A DNA stretch of 64,000 nucleotides from JAIBJN01 sp963775395 (GTDB taxonomy: Bacteria; Actinomycetota; Thermoleophilia; Gaiellales; Gaiellaceae), in contig CAVZIX010000017.1 of the NCBI GenBank assembly GCA_963775395.1, positions 1 through 64,000 of the forward strand, given 5' to 3'. The translations under genes were made by a program, and so were the position numbers. The notes below the pieces were generated by a model. The model saw only the letters and a list, made by a program, of their open reading frames with translations, ran no database searches and was not told the origin of the DNA. This document shows positions 55,242 through 62,495 of this stretch, in pieces (within the stretch, counting starts at the first letter, position 1; the number at the start of each line of letters is the position of its first letter).

Positions 55242-55586
55242 CTAGGCTCGCTCGCCGGCAGCGCGCACGGCCTTCTCCACCGCGGCGCGCAGCTCGTCGA
55301 GCGAGAACGGCTTGAGGACGTAGGCGACCGGCCGCAGCTCGTGGACCGCGAGCTCCGGCGGCTGGATGCTCACGACGACGATCGGCACGGGTGGCGAGGC
55401 CGAGGCGAGCACGTTCGCAAGGGCGATCACCCGCTGGCCCATGCCAGGCTCGAAGAGCATCACATCGACCTCCGGCAGCTCGGAGCCCGGCCGGTGGAGA
55501 ACGGCTTCGTGGCCGGAGGCCGCGATTGCGCGCTGGATCAACGCGAGGGCGTCGGGGTCGGGCTCGGCAACGAGGATGCGAGCCAC
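55242..55586 (-). CDS. Atypical receiver protein lacking the phospho-Asp (Glu at the site)
   Basis: 114 residues, a lone receiver fold. The N-terminal acidic pair is replaced by EPDPD (E8, D10), and the position of the phospho-accepting Asp carries Glu46 in VMLFEPGMG. The Lys92 of the last strand is kept in YVLKPFSLDEL. Glu can mimic phospho-Asp, so the protein may be locked active, or it may bind a partner without phosphorylation. It diverges from a paralogue at 55745 over a 158-base gap. Confidence 0.75.
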   Translation of the reverse strand: MARILVAEPDPDALALIQRAIAASGHEAVLHRPGSELPEVDVMLFEPGMGQRVIALANVLASASPPVPIVVVSIQPPELAVHELRPVAYVLKPFSLDELRAAVEKAVRAAGERA

Positions 55587-55744
55587 GTGTGTGGCCTACC
55601 GCAGCTCAATCGAACGGCGCATCGCCTTCCAGATCATGGAAGCAACACTACTGCCCAAGAGTCAGTGCAGCTTAGCCGACCGGTCATACCGCTTCCATAC
55701 CGGCTCCCGGCGAAATCCCCTCCATCGAATCCGATTGTGAGTCT

Positions 55745-56095
55745 GTGAAAGTCATGATCTGTGAGCCGCATGCCGAGGTACGTGCCCTGCTGGGCCACGT
55801 CGTCACACGCCTCGGCTTCGAGCCCGTCTACACGGATACGCGCAGCGGCGGAGCACTCGCGGATGCAGACGTCGACGTCTTGCTCATCGAGCCGGCCGAC
55901 CCCTCGGCCCTGTCGACGGCGCGTGCGCTGAGGCTCCGCCGCAGAGAGCTTCCCATCATCTGCGCCAGCATCTATCCCGATTCCCCGGGAGCTGAACGCC
56001 TCCGGCCGCTGGCGTATCTGATGAAGCCGTTCGCGCTCGTCGACCTCGAGCGCGCACTGCTGACAGCGGTCGAGAGCACCGTCGCCCAGGCTTAG
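55745..56095 (+). CDS. Atypical receiver protein lacking the phospho-Asp, divergent paralogue
   Basis: 116 residues from GTG 55745. It shares with the divergent neighbour the motifs ICEPHAEVRALL, LLIEPADPS (Glu49 in the phospho-Asp position), a Ser after strand 4 (ICASIYPD), and RPLAYLMKPFALVDLERAL with the conserved Lys94. The shared EP replacements in both N-terminal and central sites show a common ancestor and a common loss of the phospho-site. A role as a non-phosphorylated adaptor is an inference. Confidence 0.75.
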   Translation: MKVMICEPHAEVRALLGHVVTRLGFEPVYTDTRSGGALADADVDVLLIEPADPSALSTARALRLRRRELPIICASIYPDSPGAERLRPLAYLMKPFALVDLERALLTAVESTVAQA

Positions 56096-56113
56096 CGGCC
56101 TCTTTAACGACCA

Positions 56114-56178
56114 CGAGCTGCTCAGAGAAGCAGCTCGCAGTCGGCCGTCAGTCAGTCCCCCGCTTCTAGGAGAAGCGG
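56114..56178. terminator. Two hairpins between a receiver gene and glnA
   Basis: CGAGCTGCT-CAGAGA-AGCAGCTCG (56114-56137) and CCGCTTCT-AGG-AGAAGCGG (56160-56178) are perfect stems of 9 and 8 bp in the 120-base gap between the stop of the plus-strand receiver and the stop of glnA on the minus strand. They probably terminate the two converging transcripts. Confidence 0.65.
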
Positions 56179-56215
56179 CGACACCACCGACCATAGTACG
56201 CCTCGTGACAACGAG

Positions 56216-57574
56216 TTACAAGACCGCGAGGTACTTTTCCAGCTCCCAGGGCGTGAGCTGCACCCGGTACTCGTCCCACTCCTGCCGCTTCAGCTTCACG
56301 TAGTTGTCGAAGACGTGGTCGCCGAGCGCTCGGCGGACGAGCTCTGACTCGGCGAGCTCGTCGATCGCCTCGCCGAGGGTCTCGGGCAGCGCGACGATGC
56401 CGCGCTCCTTCCGCTCCTCCGCGCTCAGCTTGTAGAGGTTGCTCTCCATCGGCGGCGGCAGCTCGTAGCCCTTCTCGATCCCCTCGAGGCCCGCGTGCAG
56501 GAGCGCCGCGAAGGTGAGGTACGGGTTGCAGGCCGGGTCGGGACAGCGGATCTCCGCGCGGGTCGCCTGCTCGTTGCCGGGCTTGTAGAGCGGAATACGG
56601 ATCAGGGCCGAGCGATTGCGCCGCGACCACGCTGCGTACACGGGGGCCTCGTAGCCGGGGACGAGGCGCTTGTAGGAATTGACCCACTGGGCGAAGACCG
56701 CCGAGATCTCGCGGGCGTGCCGAAGCTGGCCGGCGATGAAGCCCTTGCCCACCTCGGAGAGGCTCCACTCGTCGTCGGCGTCGAAGAACGCGTTCTTTCC
56801 GCCGGCGAAGAGCGACTGGTGCGTGTGCATGCCCGACCCGTTCTCACCAAAGATCGGCTTCGGCATGAAGGTGGCGTGGTAGCCGGCCTTCTTGGCGATC
56901 TCCTTGACCACGAGCCGGTAGGTGATCGTGTGGTCGGCCATCGAGAACGCGTCCGAGAACTGCATGTCGATCTCGTGCTGCGACGGCCCAACCTCATGGT
57001 GGACGTACTCGATCGGGATGCCCATCTTCTCGAGCGCGTGGACCGTGTCATGGCGCAGGTCACTCGCGGCGTCCATTGTCGTCATTGCGAAGTAGCCGCC
57101 CTCGTCGAGCGTCTCCGTCCCTTCGTCGTCCTTGAAGAGGAAGTACTCGAGCTCGGGCCCGACATTGAAGGTGTCGTAGCCCATGCTCTTCATGCGCTCG
57201 AGGGCGAGGCGGAGGACGTGCCTCGGGTCGCCCATGTAGGGCTGGCCGTCCGGCGTGACGACGTCGCAGATCATGCGACCGACCTTGTGGCCTCCGTTGG
57301 GCATCAGCTGGAAGGTCGAGGGGTCCGGGATGGCGACCATGTCGGACTCCTCGATCGCGTTGAAGCCCGTGATCGAGGAGCCGTCGAATCCCATCCCGTC
57401 GTCCAGCGCCCCTTCGAGCTCCTGCAGGGTGACCGCAAAGCTCTTGAGGTGCCCTTCGATGTCGGTGAACCAGAGGTGGACGAACGCCACCTCCTCTTCC
57501 TTGACCCGCCTGAGCACCTCCTTGCGCGCAGCCGGGTCGCTCGTCGCCCTGCTGCTGGTCTCGACCTGCGCCAT
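56216..57574 (-). CDS. glnA: Glutamine synthetase, type I
   Basis: 452 residues. It makes glutamine from glutamate, ammonia and ATP. FTDIEGHLKSFAVTL begins the beta-grasp domain; GFDGSSI, PELEYFLF, HHEVGPSQHEIDMQF, the ATP signature KPIFGENGSGMHTHQSL and RNRSALIRIP give the active site. The C-terminal loop reads ESNLYKLSAEERKERG, keeping the Tyr that is adenylylated in beta-type enzymes. ATG 57574 follows AGGAGG; the ATG 42 bases upstream does not fit family starts. An ABC-2 exporter lies upstream on the same strand. Confidence 0.95.
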   Translation of the reverse strand: MAQVETSSRATSDPAARKEVLRRVKEEEVAFVHLWFTDIEGHLKSFAVTLQELEGALDDGMGFDGSSITGFNAIEESDMVAIPDPSTFQLMPNGGHKVGRMICDVVTPDGQPYMGDPRHVLRLALERMKSMGYDTFNVGPELEYFLFKDDEGTETLDEGGYFAMTTMDAASDLRHDTVHALEKMGIPIEYVHHEVGPSQHEIDMQFSDAFSMADHTITYRLVVKEIAKKAGYHATFMPKPIFGENGSGMHTHQSLFAGGKNAFFDADDEWSLSEVGKGFIAGQLRHAREISAVFAQWVNSYKRLVPGYEAPVYAAWSRRNRSALIRIPLYKPGNEQATRAEIRCPDPACNPYLTFAALLHAGLEGIEKGYELPPPMESNLYKLSAEERKERGIVALPETLGEAIDELAESELVRRALGDHVFDNYVKLKRQEWDEYRVQLTPWELEKYLAVL

Positions 57575-57605
57575 GTCACAACCTCCTCTTAAACGCAAAC
57601 AGCCC

Positions 57606-57623
57606 CGGGCGGACATCCGCCCG
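57606..57623 (-). terminator. Hairpin between exporter permease and glnA
   Basis: CGGGCGG-ACAT-CCGCCCG forms a 7-bp perfect stem in the 102-base gap after the permease stop, without a T-run. It may terminate the exporter transcript or lie in the glnA leader. Confidence 0.5.
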
Positions 57624-57676
57624 AGGCCTCGTCGCCTCGAATGACCGTCGGAGTGTACACCAGCGTTCTCGGGCGT

Positions 57677-58510
57677 CTACCCGGACCGCTTCAGCTTCCC
57701 GTGGCGCTTCGCGTAACGCTCGCCCTGGCCGAACACCGCCAGGCCGGCGGGAATCGAGACCACGCCGATGACGACCAGAGGCCAGATCTCGTCCGTGAGC
57801 GCGGCCAGGCCGTCACCCTCGAGGATGGCGTCGCGCACGCCCTCGAGCGCATACGTCGCCGGCGAGATCGTCGCGATCCACTGCATCCACTCCGGCAGCA
57901 CCGTGACCGGGTAGTAGACGCCCGAGACGACCAGCAGGATCCCCTGCGCGATGAACCCGAGCTGCGTGCCCTTCTCCGGCGAGATGAGCGGGAGGACCGA
58001 CGTCATCATCCCGATCCCGACGAACGAGATCGACGCGATGGCGAGGACGACCAGCGCCGCGACGAAGTTCGCGTTCGGCAGCGAGAGGTCGAAGAAGAAC
58101 GCGACGACCGTGAAGAGCAGCACGGACTGGACGAGCCCGTAGGCGATGGCAAAGAGGCCCATCCCGGCCAGGTGCACCGGTCGTGAGAGCGGGGCCATGA
58201 ACGTGTACTCGATCGTGCCCTCCCAGCGCTCCCAGGCGACGGTCTCCGTGAGGATCTCGAAGATCATCCCCAGGTAGGCCCAGATGACGGCGCCGATCAG
58301 GAGGACGGCCGTCGTCCGCTCGACGTCGATCTGCCCTCCCGAGGCCTCGACGCCCTCTGCGATGAAGACGATCGTGAGCGTGTTGGCGACGGTCCAGAGG
58401 AAGAACGCGACCTCCCACCAGACGTAGCGCCGGACGAGGTACGTGTTCCGCTCGACGACGCCGACGAGCCCGACGAGCTCCGCACGAAGGACGTGCGCCG
58501 CGACTCTCAT
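57677..58510 (-). CDS. ABC-2-type transport permease
   Basis: 277 residues with about six helices. It starts MRVAAHVLRAELVGLVG, then VERNTYLVRRYVWWEVAFF; MAPLSRPVHLAG and the long penultimate segment LVVSGVYYPVTVLPEWMQ are typical of ABC-2 membrane subunits. The ATG overlaps the ATPase stop (ATGA). The cargo is unknown; lipids, drugs or peptides are usual. Confidence 0.9.
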   Translation of the reverse strand: MRVAAHVLRAELVGLVGVVERNTYLVRRYVWWEVAFFLWTVANTLTIVFIAEGVEASGGQIDVERTTAVLLIGAVIWAYLGMIFEILTETVAWERWEGTIEYTFMAPLSRPVHLAGMGLFAIAYGLVQSVLLFTVVAFFFDLSLPNANFVAALVVLAIASISFVGIGMMTSVLPLISPEKGTQLGFIAQGILLVVSGVYYPVTVLPEWMQWIATISPATYALEGVRDAILEGDGLAALTDEIWPLVVIGVVSIPAGLAVFGQGERYAKRHGKLKRSG

Positions 58511-59298
58511 GAGTCGTCGACCTCCTCCTCGTCCTCGAGCGCCTTCCCGGTCGCGGCGAAGAAGACCTCCTCGAGGGTGTCGACGCCGTAGCGCTGCTTC
58601 AGCTGGGCGGTGGGCGCAAGGCAGACGAGCCGGCCTCGATCGAGGATCCCGACGCGGTCGGCGAGCGCCTCGGCCTCGTCGAGGTCGTGCGTGCAGATGA
58701 GCACGGTCGCGTCGTGCGTCGTTCGTACTTCGCGGATGAACTCGCGCACCTCGAGCCGAGAGCGCGGGTCGAGCCCGGTCGTCGGCTCGTCGAGCAGAAG
58801 CAGCACCGGCGAGGTGAGGAGCGCCCGAGCCAGGGCGACCTTCTGCTGCATGCCACGGGAGAGGTTCTCCATCGGTTCGCCACGGCGATCGACGGGGAAG
58901 CCGACGCGCTCGAGGATCTCGGGAATTCGCGGCCCTGTCTGGCCGGGCGTCATCCCGTAGAAGCGCGCGGCGTAGGCCAAATTCTCGGCCGAGGACATCT
59001 TCTTGAAGAAGGACGCCTCGACCGACACGCGGTTGACGAGCCTGCGCACGCCCCGCGGATCGCTCGAGATCTCGTGGCCGAAGATGCTCGCCGTCCCGCC
59101 GTCGGCAAGGAGGAGCGTCGAGAGCAGGCGGACGAGTGTCGATTTCCCCGAGCCGTTCTGGCCAAGGACGGCGACGCACTCGCCGCGCGCGATGGTGAAC
59201 GAGACATCCCGCAGGGCGGGCACGCGCTGACGGCGCAGGCGGCGCCCATCGCGGCGAAGAAAGTCCTTGCGAAGATCGGAAACGCGGACGGCGGTCAT
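58507..59298 (-). CDS. ABC-2-type exporter ATPase
   Basis: 263 residues: Walker A GQNGSGKSTLVRLL, signature NLSRGMQQKVALARALL, Walker B VLLLLDEPTTGLDP and switch His in LICTHDLDEAEAL. The signature starts NLSRG where LSGG is more common, as in several ABC-2 exporters. The C-terminal extension is short and acidic (ALEDEEEVDDS). It is the first gene of the exporter pair and is divergent from the second glutamine synthetase. Confidence 0.92.
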   Translation of the reverse strand: MTAVRVSDLRKDFLRRDGRRLRRQRVPALRDVSFTIARGECVAVLGQNGSGKSTLVRLLSTLLLADGGTASIFGHEISSDPRGVRRLVNRVSVEASFFKKMSSAENLAYAARFYGMTPGQTGPRIPEILERVGFPVDRRGEPMENLSRGMQQKVALARALLTSPVLLLLDEPTTGLDPRSRLEVREFIREVRTTHDATVLICTHDLDEAEALADRVGILDRGRLVCLAPTAQLKQRYGVDTLEEVFFAATGKALEDEEEVDDS

Positions 59299-59366
59299 CG
59301 GCTTGCTCCTCCAAAGTCGAGTCGAACGCAGGGCGAAAGAGGCGGCGCCCCTAGAAGGGGGACCGC

Positions 59367-59379
59367 GACACCTGGTGTC
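59367..59379. promoter_or_regulatory. Perfect dyad in the divergent glnA2/exporter gap
   Basis: GACACCTGGTGTC is a 13-base palindrome with a one-base centre, 69 bases from the exporter start and 177 from glnA2. CCCCT-AGA-AGGGG lies beside it at 59348-59360. The location suits an operator for one or both divergent genes; no regulator can be named. Confidence 0.4.
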
Positions 59380-59462
59380 TCAGACTCTGTTGGATCGCAT
59401 CCGCCGCCGAGGATACCCGCGGCCTTGAGATCCGTCCAGGGTTCGCGCTATCGTGAAGGTGC

Positions 59463-59534
59463 GAGGCGCCGACGGCGGCGCCGCGCAGAAGGCGACGGAG
59501 CCTCAGAGGTCGATTCGACCGCTGGGGCTTTTTT
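59463..59534 (+). promoter_or_regulatory. Leader with intrinsic terminator ahead of the second glutamine synthetase gene
   Basis: A 15-bp stem with one mismatch (59499-59513 pairing with 59515-59529) is followed by TTTTTT at 59529-59534, a classical Rho-independent terminator, 21 bases before the glnA2 start. No plus-strand gene precedes it, so it acts on the glnA2 transcript itself. Just upstream GGCGCCG-ACGG-CGGCGCC forms a hairpin (59465-59482), and GAGGC at 59463-59467 can pair with GCCTC at 59500-59504 inside the terminator's 5' arm, giving a possible alternative fold. The ligand or protein that decides between them is unknown; it does not match the known glutamine riboswitches to my eye. 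Confidence 0.65.
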
Positions 59535-59555
59535 CGTGGACCAGAAGGAGGCGGC

Positions 59556-60998
59556 ATGCAGGAGATCGAGACGAAGGCGTACCTCGCGAACGGCGCGCAG
59601 CCGGAGGCGGACGAGGCGGTCGCCTGGGCGTTCGAGCAGAAGGCTCAGATGGTCGACCTCAAGTTCACCGACCTCTTCGGCGCCTGGCAGCACATGACGC
59701 TGCCAGTCAGCGCCTTCGGGACGTCGGCGTTCACCGAGGGGCTCGGCTTCGACGGCTCGTCGATACGCGGCTGGCAGGGCATCGCCGAGAGCGACCTCCT
59801 GCTCATGCCCGACCCGGCGAGCGCGGTGCTCGACCCGTTCACGGAGGCGTCGACCCTCTCGCTCGTGTGCGAGATCGCCGACCCGACGACGGGCGAGCCC
59901 TACGGTCGCGACCCGCGGCGGATCGCCCGCCGCGCGGAGGAGCACCTCCACGAGACCGGGATCGCCGACACCGCGAACTTCGGGCCCGAGTGCGAGTTCT
60001 TCGTCTTCGACGAGGTCTCCTACGAGCTCGCCCCCCACAAGGCGCACTACAGCGTCGACTCCGCCGAGGGCCACTGGAACTCAGGCGCGCCCGGCCTCGG
60101 CTACACCGTGCGCGAGAAGGGCGGGTACTTCCCGCCGGCACCGCACGACACACTGCACGACCTTCGCACGCAGATTGTCCTGACGCTCGAGCGCCTCGGG
60201 ATCCCCTGCGAGTTCCACCACCACGAGGTCGCCTCTGCGGGCCAGTGCGAGGTCGACCTCCGCTACCAGAGCCTGACGCGGATGGCCGACCAGGTCATGA
60301 CCTACAAGTACGTCGTGCGGAACGTCGCCCGGCTGGCCGGGAAGAGCGCGACGTTCATGCCGAAGCCGATCTTCGGCGACAACGGCTCGGGGATGCACAC
60401 GCACCAGTCGCTCTGGAAGGAGGGGACGCCGCTCTTCGCCGACAAGTCCGGCTACGCAGGCCTGTCGCAGCTCGCCCGCGCCTACGTGGGCGGCCTGCTC
60501 ATGCATGCGCCCGCGCTGCTCGCCTTCTGCGCGCCGACGACGAACTCGTACCGCCGGCTCGTGCCCGGCTACGAGGCGCCGGTCAACCTCGTCTACTCAC
60601 AGCGCAACCGCTCGGCGGCGATCCGCATCCCGATGTACTCGGACTCGGCGGCTGCCAAGCGGCTCGAGTTCCGCTGCCCGGACGCCACGGCGAACCCGTA
60701 CCTCGCGTTCGCGGCCATGCTGATGGCCGGGCTGGACGGCATCGAGAAGGGCCTCGACCCCGGCGAGCCGGCGGACTTCGACCTTTTCGAGGAGGCACGC
60801 GGCGGCATCGCACAGGTGCCCGGCTCGCTCGGCGAGGCGCTCGACGCGCTCGAGCACGACCAGGAGTTCCTGCTCCGCGGCGATGTCTTCAGCGCAGAGG
60901 TGCTCCGCGCCTGGATCGACTACAAGCGCGAGAACGAGGTCGACGTCGTCGCCCTCAGGCCGCACCCGGCCGAGTTCTCGCTCTACTACGACGCCTGA
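59556..60998 (+). CDS. Glutamine synthetase, type I, second copy lacking the adenylylation Tyr
   Basis: 480 residues. MVDLKFTDLFGAWQHMTLP and GLGFDGSSIRGWQGI open the protein; GPECEFFVFDEV, HHHEVASAGQCEVDLRY, KPIFGDNGSGMHTHQSLW and RNRSAAIRIPMY form the active site. A 25-residue stretch with SVDSAEGHWNSG is an insert seen in beta-type enzymes. Where these have NLYDLP with the adenylylated Tyr, this protein has DFDLFEEARGGIA with Phe, so control must be by other means. AAGGAGG lies five bases before ATG 59556. It is preceded by a terminator-bearing leader. Confidence 0.95.
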   Translation: MQEIETKAYLANGAQPEADEAVAWAFEQKAQMVDLKFTDLFGAWQHMTLPVSAFGTSAFTEGLGFDGSSIRGWQGIAESDLLLMPDPASAVLDPFTEASTLSLVCEIADPTTGEPYGRDPRRIARRAEEHLHETGIADTANFGPECEFFVFDEVSYELAPHKAHYSVDSAEGHWNSGAPGLGYTVREKGGYFPPAPHDTLHDLRTQIVLTLERLGIPCEFHHHEVASAGQCEVDLRYQSLTRMADQVMTYKYVVRNVARLAGKSATFMPKPIFGDNGSGMHTHQSLWKEGTPLFADKSGYAGLSQLARAYVGGLLMHAPALLAFCAPTTNSYRRLVPGYEAPVNLVYSQRNRSAAIRIPMYSDSAAAKRLEFRCPDATANPYLAFAAMLMAGLDGIEKGLDPGEPADFDLFEEARGGIAQVPGSLGEALDALEHDQEFLLRGDVFSAEVLRAWIDYKRENEVDVVALRPHPAEFSLYYDA

Positions 60999-61006
60999 CC
61001 GCCCGG

Positions 61007-61033
61007 AAGGGGGCGGGCTCCGGCTCGCCCCTT
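61007..61033. terminator. Hairpin terminator between the second glutamine synthetase and the HNH gene
   Basis: AAGGGGGCGGGC-TCCG-GCTCGCCCCTT forms an 11-pair stem with one bulged G and one G-T pair, nine bases after the glutamine synthetase stop. It is followed by TTC only. It lies between converging genes, so it may serve both. Confidence 0.65.
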
Positions 61034-61040
61034 TCGCGCT

Positions 61041-61541
61041 CTAGGCGTATGCGGCGAGGTAGGGCTGCCAGCGGTCCGGGATCCGGGATGCCGACAGCGT
61101 GACGAAGAGCGCAGGCGTGGGCGCGCGCGGCGTGACCTTCAGGCGCATCTCTATCTCCTCCGGCAGCCGGTTCCCTTTGCGCAGGTTGCAGGGCGCGCAG
61201 GAGGTGACGACGTTCTCCCACACCGAGTCGCCGCCGCGCGACCTGGGGACGACGTGGTCGAGCGTGAGCCGGCCGGAAGACCCGCAGTAGACGCACCTGT
61301 GCCCGTCCCGGGCGAATAGCGCACGGCGCGAGATCTTCCGCTTCACGGCGCGCGGGACGCGAACGTAGTGGACGAGCCTGATCACGTGGGGCCACGGGAA
61401 CGTGTCCTCGGCCGAGCGCAGCGGCTGCCGCAGCTGCTCGACCATCTCCGCCTTCCCCTTGTAGACGAGCACGTGCGCACGCCGGACCGTGCAGACGTTG
61501 AGGGGCTCGAAGCTCGCGTTCAGCACGAGAACCTGCTGCAT
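61041..61541 (-). CDS. HNH endonuclease-like protein
   Basis: 166 residues from ATG 61541. The HNH zinc-finger fold is clear: CVYCGSSGRLTLDHVVPRSRGG with the catalytic His, then NVVTSCAPCNLRKGNRLP with the second Cys pair. The N-terminal half (VLVLNASFEPLNVCTVRRAH) is shared with a widespread group of stand-alone bacterial HNH proteins of unknown role, usually not linked to restriction or mobility. No methylase or phage gene is near. Confidence 0.9.
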   Translation of the reverse strand: MQQVLVLNASFEPLNVCTVRRAHVLVYKGKAEMVEQLRQPLRSAEDTFPWPHVIRLVHYVRVPRAVKRKISRRALFARDGHRCVYCGSSGRLTLDHVVPRSRGGDSVWENVVTSCAPCNLRKGNRLPEEIEMRLKVTPRAPTPALFVTLSASRIPDRWQPYLAAYA

Positions 61542-61579
61542 TGGCGCAAATCGTAGATGAGCGGACCGACTCCAGGAGG

Positions 61580-61987
61580 CTAGGGCCGCGGGAGCACGAG
61601 CTCGAGCAGATCCTCCCCCGCCTGCACGAACCCGCGGCCGCGGTAGAAGGCCGACGCCCTGCGATCCCCGCTCGCCACGACGACCTGGAGCGAGAGCGCC
61701 CGCTCGGAGATCGCAAACCCCTCCGCGAACTCGAGCAGCTGGCGCCCGATGCCCTCGGCCTCGTGCTCGGGGCTGACGAAGAGCTGGTCGACGCGGACGG
61801 CGTCGCCCGCACGCTCGAGCGCAACGTAGCCGGCCGGGTCTCCCTCGAGCTCGGCGACAAAGACGGTCGCCCGCTCGAGCACCGCGAGCGTGCGGCTGTC
61901 GGCGCCGCGATCGAGGCTCGCGAGCCCGAAGAGGAGCGGCTCGTCGTCGGGCCGGTAGGGGCGGATGTCCGCTTTCCGGTACGTCAT
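61580..61987 (-). CDS. GNAT-family N-acetyltransferase
   Basis: 135 residues. RPYRPDDEPLLFGLA begins the first helix, VDQLFVSPEHEAEGIGRQLLEFA is the acetyl-CoA-binding motif A (a variant RxxGxG with EAEGIG), and RRASAFYRGRGF is the C-terminal signature. It acetylates an unknown amine. ATG 61987 overlaps the stop of the DUF4446 gene by one base, so they are coupled. Confidence 0.85.
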   Translation of the reverse strand: MTYRKADIRPYRPDDEPLLFGLASLDRGADSRTLAVLERATVFVAELEGDPAGYVALERAGDAVRVDQLFVSPEHEAEGIGRQLLEFAEGFAISERALSLQVVVASGDRRASAFYRGRGFVQAGEDLLELVLPRP

Positions 61988-62472
61988 CAGGACTGAGCCA
62001 TCGCGCGGTCGACGGCCTCCTGCTCCTCGGGCGAGAGCGCAACCGGCGCTTTGCCCCTGTCGAGCTGCTTCACGTAGATTCGCGCATAGTCGCGGCCCTG
62101 GATGGCGCTCATGACGACGCCGGAGCGCCCACCGTCGAGAAAGGCAAGCGAGGCCGACTGGTGGCCCCCGGCGTCCTCGTAGGCGTTGTAACGGACGAGC
62201 GCCGTGTGGGAGAGGCATCCGTCCACCCGCCGGTCGATCCGCGCGAGCGCCGCGGCGAACTCGTCGACGACGCGGTGCAGGTCGTCGATCCTGGTCTGAA
62301 GCGAGACGGCGAAGTTGACGAGGTCGTCTGGTTTGGAGCCGAGGAGCACCTGCTGCGCCTTTCGCACGGCGCGCAGCTTGAGATAGAAGGCCAGCGAGAG
62401 AATGAGCGCGACGACCGCCGCCGCTGCGGCGCCGATGGCGATCCAGGGGGCCGCGTCGGAGAGGTCCGACAT
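61987..62472 (-). CDS. DUF4446-family membrane protein
   Basis: 161 residues. An N-terminal membrane helix (IAIGAAAAAVVALILSLAF) is followed by a coiled coil and a compact C-terminal domain with RIDRRVDGCLSHTALVRYNA, FLDGGRSGVVMSAIQGRDYARIYVK and SPEEQEAVDRAM, matching DUF4446. The family is conserved in Gram-positive bacteria and has no known function. It is in an operon with the GNAT gene. Confidence 0.88.
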   Translation of the reverse strand: MSDLSDAAPWIAIGAAAAAVVALILSLAFYLKLRAVRKAQQVLLGSKPDDLVNFAVSLQTRIDDLHRVVDEFAAALARIDRRVDGCLSHTALVRYNAYEDAGGHQSASLAFLDGGRSGVVMSAIQGRDYARIYVKQLDRGKAPVALSPEEQEAVDRAMAQS

Positions 62473-62495
62473 GGAGCCCTAGCCTAGCGCCGGCG

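Noticed and set aside
59463..59534. A known glutamine riboswitch or a paired-hexaloop ANTAR target in the same leader.
   Set aside because: The known glutamine-aptamer core is not visible and the strong hairpin has a four-base loop (ACGG), not a hexaloop with A1/G4. Left as an unassigned attenuator.
59453..59556. A leader peptide from GTG 59453 in the second glutamine synthetase leader.
   Set aside because: The frame does not stop before the gene but runs on to 61102 as shadow text, so it is not a short leader peptide.
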